DNA from: a virus | Length of the DNA: 21,555 nucleotides | Virus record (IMG/VR): IMGVR_UViG_3300045743_000074 | Coordinates: 1-21,555 of that record | Direction: 5' to 3' (one strand) | Shown: in pieces, positions 1-7,507 of the stretch | How the letters are laid out: the number at the start of each line of letters is the position of its first letter | Position numbering within the stretch: the stretch's first letter is position 1 | The notes under the pieces: generated by a model | Seen by the model: the letters and a program-made list of their open reading frames with translations, nothing else | Databases searched by the model: none | Told to the model about the DNA's origin: nothing | Translations under genes and position numbers: made by a program

Positions 1-23
1 TTTATTGCCCGAAGGAAAAGTAA
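1..23 (+). CDS. 3' end of an upstream phage gene (partial)
   Basis: The frame starting at base 3 reads YCPKEK and then a TAA at 21-23, immediately before the scaffold ATG at 24. The same stop-then-start junction (TAA directly followed by ATG) recurs at 3534-3539, so this is probably the end of the preceding head gene. The order in related phages would make that the portal or a neighbouring head protein, but too little is visible to name it. The other two frames stay open a little further and cannot be excluded. Confidence 0.3.
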
Positions 24-1046
24 ATGCTTGAAAACGAAGGGGCTACCCCCGACGACATAGCACCCGTTGACACGGTTGTAGACGCTCCTGAACCCAAGTC
101 CATGGACGACACGATCCGCGAGACTCTACGGAGCTTGACGGAAAAGGGCGAGGGCCTGAAAGACGAGCCCGTAGAGAAGGCGCAGAAGATCGAGAAGGTC
201 AGGGATGACAAGGGCAAGTTTGCCCCTGACAAACCCATGATTGCCGAAGAGGCTGAAAAGCCCGAAGTGGTAACTAAGCCTGCCCCAAACACCTGGCGCA
301 AGGAAGTGGCGGAAAAGTGGGGCACTCTGCCTCCCGAGGTGCAATCTGAAGTTGAGCGCCGTGAGGCTGATTTCCACAAGGGGATCGAGTCCTACAAGCA
401 AAAAGCTCAGTTTGCCGACACATTGCAGGCGGCAATTGCGCCGCACATGAACACACTCCAATCGCTCAACGTCGCACCAGACGTGGCGGTTCGAGAACTG
501 CTCCAGGCTGACGCCAAGTTGCGTTATTCGCCTCCAGAGCAGAAGCAAGCGTATTTCGCGGAACTTGCCCGGGCCTACGGTGTAGACCTAGGCCAGGTGG
601 CAAACATTCCGCAGCCGGATCCACAAACCTCAGCGATGGCACAGCGTGTGCAGCAGCTCGAAGGCTGGATTCAGCAACAGTCACTCATGGGTCAACAGCA
701 GGAACAGGCAAAGCTCAACAGCGAAATTGCCAGTTTCAGTTCTGACCCAAACCATAGTCACTTTGAAAGTGTCCGTGGGCATATGGCCGCGCTTCTACAA
801 GCAGGCCAAGCCCAAGACCTTCAGGATGCCTATGAGCAAGCTGTTTGGGCTAACCCTCAGACCCGCGCATCCCTGATTGCACAACAGCAAACAGAAGCAA
901 AGGCGAAGGCAACTCTGACAGCGCAAGCGGCAAAGCAGGCGGCAAGTGTGAATACACGAAGCAGACCTTCAATGCCGGTATCGCAGCCCATAGGCACTAT
1001 GGACGAAACCATCAGGTCAACTCTGCGCAGATTGCAGAACGCCTAA
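24..1046 (+). CDS. Putative capsid scaffolding protein
   Basis: This 340-residue hydrophilic, Gln/Ala/Glu/Lys-rich protein sits directly before the major capsid gene, where podovirus-type phages encode the scaffold that directs procapsid assembly and later leaves. Residues 1-90 are acidic and probably disordered. Residues about 90-180 and 205-300 look helical and coiled-coil prone, with runs such as QQQSLMGQQQEQ. A helical motif occurs twice: SMDDTIRETLRSL at 26-38 and TMDETIRSTLRRL at 325-337, the second ending three residues before the C-terminus. Known scaffolds bind coat through a short C-terminal basic helix, so this motif is a candidate coat-binding element. The start has a good GAAGGAAAA ribosome site. 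The assignment rests on composition and position, not on a recognised family signature. Confidence 0.7.
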   Translation: MLENEGATPDDIAPVDTVVDAPEPKSMDDTIRETLRSLTEKGEGLKDEPVEKAQKIEKVRDDKGKFAPDKPMIAEEAEKPEVVTKPAPNTWRKEVAEKWGTLPPEVQSEVERREADFHKGIESYKQKAQFADTLQAAIAPHMNTLQSLNVAPDVAVRELLQADAKLRYSPPEQKQAYFAELARAYGVDLGQVANIPQPDPQTSAMAQRVQQLEGWIQQQSLMGQQQEQAKLNSEIASFSSDPNHSHFESVRGHMAALLQAGQAQDLQDAYEQAVWANPQTRASLIAQQQTEAKAKATLTAQAAKQAASVNTRSRPSMPVSQPIGTMDETIRSTLRRLQNA

Positions 1047-1064
1047 ACACCAAAGGAAATCATC

Positions 1065-2060
1065 ATGGCCTCTCCCGGTCAAGGTTACGCCGCAGGTAAC
1101 TTTGGCGTGTTTTCGGAACTGGTAACAACCACCTTCCGCAACCATGCCAAAGAAGTTGCAGACAACGTAACAAAACACAACGCGCTCTTTCGCAAGCTTT
1201 CCGAGTCGGGCAATGTCCGCCTGGAAGACGGCGGTCTGAGCATTGTTCAACCCCTGGAATATGCTTCCAACACCACTTACCAGCGTTACTCTGGTTATGA
1301 CGTGCTGAACATCGGCGCCGTGGACGTTCTGTCCGCAGCTGAGTTCCCATGGCGTCAGGTCGCAGTCAATCTGGCTGTGTCCGGTCTGGAAATGCGTACC
1401 AACTCTGGCGAGAACCGAATCATCAATTTCGTGAAAGCGAAAGTGAAGAATGCCCAGCACTCGTTTGCCAACGGCCTGTCCGCTGACCTGTACTCTGACG
1501 GCACTGCTGCCAATCAGATCAACGGCCTGCAGGCACTGGTGGCTGACGCTGGCACGGGTACGGTTGGCGGCATCAACAGCTCGACTTATGCCTTCTGGCA
1601 AAACGTTGTGCAGTCCGCTGCTGCTCCGCTGCAAGGTGGCTCTGGTATCACGCCAAGCGCATCGACTTTCGAGTCCCTGATGCTGCCGCTGTGGATCAAG
1701 CTGACTCGCGGCATGGACACACCCGACCTGATCGTCATGTCTGACGATTACTTCACGTTCTTCGAGCAATCGCAGACCTCGCTGAAGCGTTACACCGCAT
1801 CTGAAAACGGCCAGGCCGGCATGATGACCATGAAGTACAAGTCTGCTGACGTGTTCTTCGACTCGTCCGGTGGTATCCCCGCTGGTCACGCCTACTTCCT
1901 CAACACCAAGTACATCGATTTGGTTGTCCACCAGGACGCCAACATCACCATGCTTGATGACGTGGAATCCATCAATCAGGATGCGCTGGTGAAAACCATC
2001 ATCTGGCAAGGCAACCTGGCACTGAGCAACCGCTCGCTGCAAGGCGTCTTGAAAGCATAA
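1065..2060 (+). CDS. Major capsid (coat) protein
   Basis: This 331-residue protein forms the icosahedral shell; an HK97-type fold is inferred. Typical coat features are the N-terminal region of about 60 residues (FSELVTTTFRNHAKEVADNV), the strand-rich middle (YASNTTYQRYSGYDVLN) and the segment where a residue block is followed by TPDLIVMSDDYFTFFEQS, a pattern seen in Gp13-like/P22-distant coat proteins that load as phage major capsid protein. The length and the place after the scaffold fit. AAAGGAAA lies 8-9 bases before the ATG. The gap to the scaffold stop is 18 bases and to the next gene 13 bases, so all three should be co-transcribed late. GC-rich codon use matches its neighbours. Confidence 0.85.
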   Translation: MASPGQGYAAGNFGVFSELVTTTFRNHAKEVADNVTKHNALFRKLSESGNVRLEDGGLSIVQPLEYASNTTYQRYSGYDVLNIGAVDVLSAAEFPWRQVAVNLAVSGLEMRTNSGENRIINFVKAKVKNAQHSFANGLSADLYSDGTAANQINGLQALVADAGTGTVGGINSSTYAFWQNVVQSAAAPLQGGSGITPSASTFESLMLPLWIKLTRGMDTPDLIVMSDDYFTFFEQSQTSLKRYTASENGQAGMMTMKYKSADVFFDSSGGIPAGHAYFLNTKYIDLVVHQDANITMLDDVESINQDALVKTIIWQGNLALSNRSLQGVLKA

Positions 2061-2073
2061 GGAGTAAAACGAC

Positions 2074-2808
2074 ATGGCTTACTCTCAAATCACTCCTATC
2101 GTCGGTCAGTTGCAACAAGGTTTTCTGAACGTTGTTGACACGATCAAGCGCGAAATCCTGGGCACTGTCGTCCCCGCTGTGGACAACTACTGGGGCTTTG
2201 GTGAATTCATGTATGTGGCGTTCCCCGCCTCTGCTGCGATCACCCAAGGCCAAGTGGTCGTCATTTCTGGTTACGGCCAGAATGCAACGGATACCGCAGG
2301 CTACCAAGTCGCCGTTGCAGCCAACACCGCAAACACCGGTCGCCCGATCGGCATTGCAATCAACCCTGTCACATCCGTGGCATCGGTGCAATATGGCTGG
2401 ATTCAGATCAGCGGCAACGCTGTGATCAAGGCTGCGGCTTCTGTGGCTGCTGGCACTACGTTTGGCATCGATGCCACCACTGGCGGTAGCGTTGCTGCCA
2501 ATAGTGCGGGTCGTCAGGTGCTGAATGCCGTGTCTGTCGCTGCTTCGGCTACCACTGTCGTAAAGACTGCCCAGTTGACCAACGGTTCGCCCGTAATCAC
2601 TGTGTCTGACACTGCCGGCTGGTTCCCAGGCGCCGCAATCACCGGTACGGGTGTCTCTGGCACGATTCTGTCGATTGACTTCGACAGCCGTCGCGTCACC
2701 TTGTCTGCCAATGCATCCGCTGGCGGCTCGTCCTCTGTGACAGCCACCTACACCGGCTTCATTGTGGGTCAGATCCAGCGTCCTTTCCTGCAGGGCGCAA
2801 TCACCTAA
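2074..2808 (+). CDS. Capsid-associated structural protein, possible decoration protein
   Basis: This 244-residue, Ala/Val/Thr/Gly-rich, beta-strand-rich protein has almost no charge and no membrane segment. It lies directly after the major capsid gene, the usual place for a head decoration or cement protein, and that role is inferred. Residues 1-155 form one core, with a repeated pattern of short strands and phrases such as GRPIGIAINPVT. Residues about 160-226 look like a separate beta module (LTNGSPVITVSDTAGWFPG, ending SVTATYT) of a type often grafted into virion proteins. The last 18 residues (GFIVGQIQRPFLQGAIT) seem to resume the core. The start has AAGGAG 11 bases upstream. A terminator follows the stop, so the head genes may end a transcript here. 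Confidence 0.6.
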   Translation: MAYSQITPIVGQLQQGFLNVVDTIKREILGTVVPAVDNYWGFGEFMYVAFPASAAITQGQVVVISGYGQNATDTAGYQVAVAANTANTGRPIGIAINPVTSVASVQYGWIQISGNAVIKAAASVAAGTTFGIDATTGGSVAANSAGRQVLNAVSVAASATTVVKTAQLTNGSPVITVSDTAGWFPGAAITGTGVSGTILSIDFDSRRVTLSANASAGGSSSVTATYTGFIVGQIQRPFLQGAIT

Positions 2809-2825
2809 GCGTGTTCGCTTAACTG

Positions 2826-2856
2826 GCCTCCACCTCAAAAGGGTGGGGGCTTTTTT
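2826..2856 (+). terminator. Rho-independent terminator after the capsid genes
   Basis: GCCTCCACC (2826-2834) pairs with GGTGGGGGC (2842-2850), with one G-U pair and a 7-base loop, and is followed by six T residues (2851-2856). It lies 18 bases after the stop of the capsid-associated gene. It may set a high head-protein to tail-protein ratio by partial termination, since late genes continue on the same strand. Confidence 0.85.
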
Positions 2857-2903
2857 ATGGTCGTTTCTCCAAACGGAGAAGCCCATAACAAAGCTCAACA
2901 GCT

Positions 2904-2908
2904 AGGAG
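2904..2908 (+). promoter_or_regulatory. Ribosome binding site selecting a TTG start
   Basis: AGGAG ends 7 bases before TTG at 2916-2918. The first in-frame ATG (2934) has no comparable site, so TTG is the better start for the following gene. Confidence 0.7.
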
Positions 2909-2915
2909 ATTTCAA

Positions 2916-3536
2916 TTGGCATACGTAGACCCCATGCAGCGCGTTCCCTTCTTCTTCTTTCAAGACCGTGAACACGGCGTAGACGAGGCGGCAAGCAAAG
3001 ACCTTGGCTACCAAGTCCCCAAGATGGTGACTTTCATCATGATCACACCCCACGGTCACAAAGGTGACCCGCTGGAATTCATGGCCGGAGAGTTTCTGGA
3101 GCGCAAGGGAAAAGAAGCCAAGGAAGGCCGCTACGACCCCACATGGGTGCAGGAGTTCAAGGCTGGTCTTTCCGCGCACCGTGAAGGCAAAGAGATCCCG
3201 CGCCATGGGACTCCCCTGATCACATGGGAGCGCATTTTGAAGTCTCGCCGTGAATCCCTGGTGCAGCGTTTTCCAACGATTGAAGACCTGGCTGCAGTGC
3301 CGGATTCATCATTGGGAGACATTGGCCTCGATGGGCGAGTGCTGCGGGATATGGCAAAGGCCGACATTCAGGCAAAGAAATCCCTTTCGCCAGTTGTCAA
3401 AGAACTGGCTGACGCGCTGGAGACGATCCGGCGCCAGGAAGAACTGATCAACAAACTCTCCAGCCGCATGGATGCGATGGAAGACCCAGACAAACCGCGC
3501 CGGGGCCGTAAACCCCGCGAACTCACCGAGGCTTAA
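2916..3536 (+). CDS. Phage structural-region protein with HhH-like and coiled-coil segments
   Basis: This 206-residue soluble protein has unknown exact function. The start is TTG, chosen because an AGGAG sits 7 bases upstream; a later ATG would remove six residues. Residues 96-106 carry RHGTPLITWER, and residues 119-150 (FPTIEDLAAVPDSSLGDIG and on) resemble a helix-hairpin-helix-like segment found in small proteins of many podovirus head-tail regions. Residues about 157-188 are a coiled coil. Residues 191-201 are a basic tail (PDKPRRGRKPR). Its stop TAA directly abuts the adaptor ATG, so the two are translationally linked. A role in virion assembly or DNA packaging is plausible from context, but no catalytic motif is visible. 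Confidence 0.6.
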   Translation: MAYVDPMQRVPFFFFQDREHGVDEAASKDLGYQVPKMVTFIMITPHGHKGDPLEFMAGEFLERKGKEAKEGRYDPTWVQEFKAGLSAHREGKEIPRHGTPLITWERILKSRRESLVQRFPTIEDLAAVPDSSLGDIGLDGRVLRDMAKADIQAKKSLSPVVKELADALETIRRQEELINKLSSRMDAMEDPDKPRRGRKPRELTEA

Positions 3537-4247
3537 ATGGCACTTTCCTGTCTCTCAATCGTCCAGACGGTCTGCAAGCGTGTCGGAATAAACGCGCCCA
3601 TTGCAGCCTACACATCGCAAGACCAGCAGATCATCCAGTTGCTGTCTTTGCTGGAAGAAGAGGGGCAGGAACAGTCCACCCGCTATCCGTGGGAGGCTTT
3701 GCAGACTGAGGCCACATTCACGACCGTCGCAGCTCAGGTTCAGGGAACCATGGCGACTATTGCGCCTGGTTACGACTACATCGTCAACGACACGATCTGG
3801 AACAGGTCTTTGCGCCGGCCGGTCTATGGCCCGAAGTCTCAGCAGGATTGGCAGCAATCCAAGGCCATGCAGATCAATGGCCCATTCAACAGTTTTCGCA
3901 TCATCAACGATGTGATCAATTTCTACCCCGTGCCTGTTGCGGGTCAGACCTGTGCTTTTGAGTACATCAATAAGAACTGGATCAACACGGCAGCCGGCGG
4001 CACGTCCGAGCTGTGGACGAGCGACACAGACACCCCGAGGATCGATGACCAGCTCTTGGTTATGGGGGCTATCTGGCGCTGGAAGTGTGCCAAGGGTCTG
4101 GATTACTCCGAAGACTTCAACAAGTACGAACGCAGAGTCATCGATGCCATGGGCCGTGATGCAGGTAAAGCCCGACTGCACATGAATGGTGCGACTTACG
4201 ACATCCAGCCGGTCGTGATGGTGCCGGCCGGATCGTGGGGCGTCTGA
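3537..4247 (+). CDS. Head-tail adaptor protein (P22 gp4 / T7 gp11-like role)
   Basis: This 236-residue protein probably closes the portal and joins it to the tail nozzle. Visible features are an N-terminal helical half (LSIVQTVCKRVGINAPIAAY, then QQIIQLLSLLEEEGQEQ) followed by a strand-rich part with WNRSLRRPVYGPKSQQDW, FRIINDVINFYPVP and YINKNWI. This layout is characteristic of short-tail adaptor proteins. The position just before a nozzle-like gene supports the call. The start abuts the upstream stop and has GAGG nearby. The stop TGA (4245-4247) overlaps ATG 4247-4249, which looks like the former start of the nozzle gene before an endonuclease gene inserted. Confidence 0.7.
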   Translation: MALSCLSIVQTVCKRVGINAPIAAYTSQDQQIIQLLSLLEEEGQEQSTRYPWEALQTEATFTTVAAQVQGTMATIAPGYDYIVNDTIWNRSLRRPVYGPKSQQDWQQSKAMQINGPFNSFRIINDVINFYPVPVAGQTCAFEYINKNWINTAAGGTSELWTSDTDTPRIDDQLLVMGAIWRWKCAKGLDYSEDFNKYERRVIDAMGRDAGKARLHMNGATYDIQPVVMVPAGSWGV

Positions 4248-4312
4248 TGCGCCAAGCGGCTAAGCATTGCGCCAGGTTTTTCCGGTGCCGATTAGCCAAA
4301 CAGCATTTTTAG
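4247..4312 (+). pseudogene. Orphaned original start of the tail nozzle gene
   Basis: ATG at 4247 overlaps the adaptor stop in the TGATG arrangement used elsewhere in this late operon, with GGGG a few bases upstream. It reads MRQAAK and then runs antisense into the endonuclease gene, stopping at TAG 4310-4312 after 21 codons. The intact nozzle frame downstream begins MRSPAK, very like MRQAAK. The simplest reading is that this is the old N-terminus cut off by the insertion. Confidence 0.5.
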
Positions 4313-4751
4313 ACATTCCAAACATTTCGGCTGTAGCCTTTAGTTTGTGAGTTCGCAGGTATTCGACCCGTATTTTGGCGGCGATTTCCGATGTTATTTT
4401 TGAAAAATTGTTCTTCGCAGGATCACGAATAGTGTCCCAAGCACGGATGTGATTCTGGGATTTTGTGACGTATTCAAGGTTTGAGAGACGGTTGTCGTTT
4501 CTCACGCCGTTGATGTGGTTGACTTCCATATCGTCAGGGCAAGAACCAACAAAGGCTGAAATTACAGCCCTATGTGCTTTGATGGTTTGCTCTCTACCAA
4601 TGCACTTGAGAGTTACCAGCAAATATCCGTCCTTATCAAGTCGGAGTTTTCTGGTCAATCGTTTATTCCTGAAAAGGCTAACGATGTTTCCGAGATTGCT
4701 TACTTCGTACATTCCTTCCCAAGTTGGGATGGGTTTGAATATTTCGTTCAT
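4260..4751 (-). CDS. NUMOD4/HNH homing-type endonuclease
   Basis: This 163-residue protein carries the domain order typical of free-standing phage HNH homing endonucleases, which cut a specific site in related genomes that lack the gene. Residues 10-25 match the NUMOD4 motif (WEGMYEVSNLGNIVS). Residues 59-101 form the HNH core: AHRAV with H60, VNHINGVRNDN with H79, then NLEYVT and N100-H101. Residues 119-160 look like a C-terminal helix-turn-helix DNA-binding segment (AAKIRVEYLR, then TAEMFGMSKNAVW). It is the only minus-strand gene within the late arm and is visibly AT-richer than its neighbours. Its TAG stop overlaps the remnant of the nozzle start. A weak GGA lies about 8 bases before its ATG. 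Confidence 0.88.
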   Translation of the reverse strand: MNEIFKPIPTWEGMYEVSNLGNIVSLFRNKRLTRKLRLDKDGYLLVTLKCIGREQTIKAHRAVISAFVGSCPDDMEVNHINGVRNDNRLSNLEYVTKSQNHIRAWDTIRDPAKNNFSKITSEIAAKIRVEYLRTHKLKATAEMFGMSKNAVWLIGTGKTWRNA

Positions 4752-4772
4752 ATCAATTTCCGTTCATTGATG

Positions 4773-4835
4773 TCCGTGTGATGGTGCATGGCAACTGACA
4801 CGGAAATCAGCTTTCGGGAGCTACCCTAGCCATGC
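4773..4835. repeat. Nested inverted repeats between endonuclease and nozzle genes
   Basis: TCCGTGT (4773-4779) pairs perfectly with ACACGGA (4798-4804). GCATGGC (4786-4792), inside that loop, pairs perfectly with GCCATGC (4829-4835), so the two stems would form a pseudoknot or be mutually exclusive. A further ATTTCCG/CGGAAAT pair (4756-4762/4801-4807) overlaps. On the minus strand this would be the endonuclease leader; on the plus strand it lies just before the nozzle start. Confidence 0.5.
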
Positions 4836-4841
4836 CACTCA

Positions 4842-4847
4842 ATTATA
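4842..4847 (-). promoter_or_regulatory. Possible -10 box for the endonuclease gene
   Basis: The minus strand reads TATAAT exactly at 4847-4842, about 90 bases before the endonuclease ATG. No good -35 hexamer is seen at 16-18 bp spacing (TTGGCT lies only 14 bp away), so this is a weak or activator-dependent candidate. The TA alternation (ATTATATATAT) could also be chance. Confidence 0.3.
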
Positions 4848-4850
4848 TAT

Positions 4851-6635
4851 ATGCGCTCACCAGCCAAGAGAACTAACAGAGGCCAATCCGCAAGGACGTT
4901 TTCTGTCTCTGCGCCGGTGGCTGGATGGAATGCCCGAGACCCCTTGGCAGAGATGCAACCCAAGGATGCAGTCATCCTGGACAACTTCTTCTGCACCCCC
5001 TTTGATGTGCGCGTGCGACAAGGCTATTCCCAGTGGGTTACAGGCCTCACGGGCGATGCAGAGACTTTGTGCAGCTACTCACCCCAGACTGGCGCAATCA
5101 AGCTCTACGCGGCTTCTGGTGGCTTTGTCTATGACGTATCTGTCGCAGGCGCCGTGGGTTCTCCGTTGGTTTCCGGACTGACAAACAGCAGATTTCAGCA
5201 TGTCAACTTCGGCACCGCTGGAGGTAGCTTCATGGTCTGGGTGAATGGCGCTGATCTTCCCCTGGTCTACAACGGCACCGGATGGGGAAATACTTTTCCA
5301 GCCGCATTCAATTCCACCGTGACTTCGATCACCAGCGTGGGCTTGGTGGCCACCGTCACTACCTCTGTTCCTCACCTGCTCAAAACCGGCATGTATGTCG
5401 TGGTGGCCGGTTGGACTCCTGCGGGATACAACGGCACTTATCAAATCACCGTCACGGGTGGAAGCACCTTCACCTACGCTCTGGCGGGTGCTTTGGGCGT
5501 CACTACGGTCGCCGGCACAGTCACCCCCCAAGTAAATTTTGCAATCACCGGAGTCGATCCGACTTTGCTGATCAACGTGGCCGCATTCAAGGCCCGTTTG
5601 TGGTTCTGCGAAAAGAATTCCCTGCGCGTCTGGTACATGCCTGTTTTGTCTATTGGCGGTGCAGCCCAATCCATCGACTTTTCCTCCTTGTTCAATCGGG
5701 GTGGTTATTTGATGGCAATGGGTGACTGGTCTCTGGATGCGGGTTACGGCATGGATGATTACGCAGTCTTCATCACCTCTGAAGGCCAGGTGGCTATCTA
5801 CAAGGGTACAGACCCATCGAGCGCGACTACGTGGTCACTTATTGGCATTTACGACATTGGCTCACCGATCGGACGCCGCTGCATGATGAAGTACGCCGGC
5901 GACATGCTGATCGTCTGCCAGGACGGATTGGCACCCTTGTCAAAGTCCCTGATGTCTTCTCGCGTGAACTCTCAGGAGATGCTGACCGACAAGATTCAGC
6001 ACGTCATGAGTGATTACGTCACCTTGTACGGAACAAACTTCGGCTGGGAGACAACGATTTTCCCCAAGGAGAACATGCTCTTTGTGAATGTCCCTGTTTC
6101 CTCGACAGTGTCCTATCAGCTGGTGATGAACACCATCTCGGGTGCCTGGTCGCGGTTCCTGAACTGGAATGCGCACACATTTGAGCTTCACGGCGACAAC
6201 ATCTACTTTGGCGGGGCGGGGAAGATTTACAAGGCGTGGGACACCACGACAGATAACACCAATAACATCACGTTTGAAGGTCTTCAATCCTTCAATTACT
6301 TTGGCTCACCTGGTCAATTGAAACAGGTTTCGATGATCCGGCCTGTGGTGTCTTACACGGGTTATCCGTCGATCCTGCTTGGCGTGAATGCTGATTTCGA
6401 CCAAACAACACCCACAGGCCAAATATCCACAACTCACCCCGAAACATCAAACTGGGATTCTGCTCTATGGGATCAAGGGATATGGGGTGATGACTCATTC
6501 GTCATCAACCGCAACTGGCAGACCTCATACGCCCTTGGATACTGTGTTGCCGGCCACATGATTGGGGCGGTGAAAAATGCACAACTCCGCTGGGCTTCTA
6601 CCGACTTTCTACTTAAACCAGGCGGTGTGCTGTGA
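4851..6635 (+). CDS. Tail nozzle/hub-like protein (P22 gp10 / T7 gp12 role)
   Basis: This 594-residue, strand-rich, Trp/Gly-rich protein probably forms the nozzle below the adaptor through which DNA exits. N-terminal APVAGWNARDPLAEM (21-35) followed by DAVILDNFFCTPFDVRVRQGY (39-59, shown in part) is a hallmark of this podovirus tail family. INVAAFKARLWFCEKNSLRV (241-260) and repeated blade-like segments (DYAVFITSEGQVAIYKG; YAGDMLIVCQDGLAPLSK) suggest a beta-propeller-like core. Residues about 157-226 (TGMYVVVAGWTPAGYNGTY) look like an inserted small beta domain. The start is uncertain: ATG 4851 is the first in the open frame, but the nearest GGGAG is over 30 bases away, and the next Met is residue 35. 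The upstream endonuclease insertion probably removed the original coupled start. Confidence 0.72.
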   Translation: MRSPAKRTNRGQSARTFSVSAPVAGWNARDPLAEMQPKDAVILDNFFCTPFDVRVRQGYSQWVTGLTGDAETLCSYSPQTGAIKLYAASGGFVYDVSVAGAVGSPLVSGLTNSRFQHVNFGTAGGSFMVWVNGADLPLVYNGTGWGNTFPAAFNSTVTSITSVGLVATVTTSVPHLLKTGMYVVVAGWTPAGYNGTYQITVTGGSTFTYALAGALGVTTVAGTVTPQVNFAITGVDPTLLINVAAFKARLWFCEKNSLRVWYMPVLSIGGAAQSIDFSSLFNRGGYLMAMGDWSLDAGYGMDDYAVFITSEGQVAIYKGTDPSSATTWSLIGIYDIGSPIGRRCMMKYAGDMLIVCQDGLAPLSKSLMSSRVNSQEMLTDKIQHVMSDYVTLYGTNFGWETTIFPKENMLFVNVPVSSTVSYQLVMNTISGAWSRFLNWNAHTFELHGDNIYFGGAGKIYKAWDTTTDNTNNITFEGLQSFNYFGSPGQLKQVSMIRPVVSYTGYPSILLGVNADFDQTTPTGQISTTHPETSNWDSALWDQGIWGDDSFVINRNWQTSYALGYCVAGHMIGAVKNAQLRWASTDFLLKPGGVL

Positions 6636-7498
6636 ACGAAGTTGCGCAATTCCTGAACAGCGTTTCGGGCCCCAAGTACAACACCGGACTTGCCCCGCTG
6701 TCGCCCGTTGATGTAGCTCCCATTGTTGGGCTGAATGGCTACCAGCAATCCAGCCAAGCACCAGGACGGGCGCTAGGACAATCTGCGGGACAGGCGGCGC
6801 AATCATCCACGTCGATGGGAAGCAGCTCACCATCTCCCACCTTGTCCGGTTCGCTGTTCTCCAGTCCGTCTTTAGGTCCATCGTCTAGCCACTATCAATT
6901 TGATGCCAACACTGGAACAGCCAATCAAACAACAGGCAACGCCGACATAGGTGCGGGAATCAGCGCTCTGGGCCTGATGGGGCAACTTACCCATAACCCC
7001 ATGCTGTCGCAAGTTGCAGGGCTGGGCGGTACTATCTATGGGGCATCAAACGGGGACTACACCGGACTGGGCGGAATGCTGGGAAAATTGTCGGGTGTTC
7101 CAGGAGGGAGTCTTCTTGGTGCTGCTCTTGGTAATTGGGGCAGTGAAAACACGAACACACCGCGCTTCCTCGCAAACGCAGGCATCTCAATGATTCCAGG
7201 CTTGGGACAACTCTACAGCTTGGGAAACATGGTTACGAATGGCGCACTGTCAAACAGTCTGTTTGGCAAGGATTCAACCATTGGAGACACCGGAGCAATT
7301 ACCCCAGCAACAACCGGAATTGTGGCGAACCTAGGCAATCCAAATGCCTCGCGCATATTCGGCACAGGCTCGAACGCTGTGACCGTCTCAAACAGTGGTA
7401 ACAGCCATTCAACTGACGGAAGCAGCACCACAGGGAATATGAACAGTTCAGATCGTGCATCAATATCAGCCGCAAACGGTGGCGGCGGCGGAGTTTAA
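6632..7498 (+). CDS. Gly/Ser/Asn-rich putative internal virion protein
   Basis: This 288-residue protein is of no recognised family. It starts with GTG inside a 4-base GTGA overlap with the nozzle stop; AGGCGG lies about 10 bases upstream. Residues 40-110 are Ser/Gln/Thr-rich and disordered-looking (SSTSMGSSSPSPTLSGS). Residues 107-215 are Gly/Leu-rich and moderately hydrophobic (GAGISALGLMGQL, GLGGTIYGAS, GGSLLGAALGNWG, MIPGLGQLYSLGNM), resembling glycine-zipper membrane-seeking segments of phage ejection proteins. The C-terminus is Ser/Asn/Gly-rich and ends GGGGGV. Context, as first of four consecutive low-complexity genes after the nozzle, suggests it is packaged in the head and ejected with DNA; this is inference. 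Confidence 0.5.
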   Translation: MNEVAQFLNSVSGPKYNTGLAPLSPVDVAPIVGLNGYQQSSQAPGRALGQSAGQAAQSSTSMGSSSPSPTLSGSLFSSPSLGPSSSHYQFDANTGTANQTTGNADIGAGISALGLMGQLTHNPMLSQVAGLGGTIYGASNGDYTGLGGMLGKLSGVPGGSLLGAALGNWGSENTNTPRFLANAGISMIPGLGQLYSLGNMVTNGALSNSLFGKDSTIGDTGAITPATTGIVANLGNPNASRIFGTGSNAVTVSNSGNSHSTDGSSTTGNMNSSDRASISAANGGGGGV

Positions 7499-7507
7499 GG
7501 AACAAAA

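Noticed and set aside
1017-2075. Long minus-strand frame of 352 codons opposite the capsid gene
   Set aside because: It is fully antisense to a clear coat gene, has no ribosome site or family features, and its composition mirrors the codon bias of the real strand.
4260-4850. Group I or group II intron in the nozzle gene carrying the HNH gene
   Set aside because: The endonuclease is antisense to the nozzle gene and fills nearly the whole insert. No group I P7-type or group II domain V-like sequence was seen, and the nozzle frame has its own Met after the insert.
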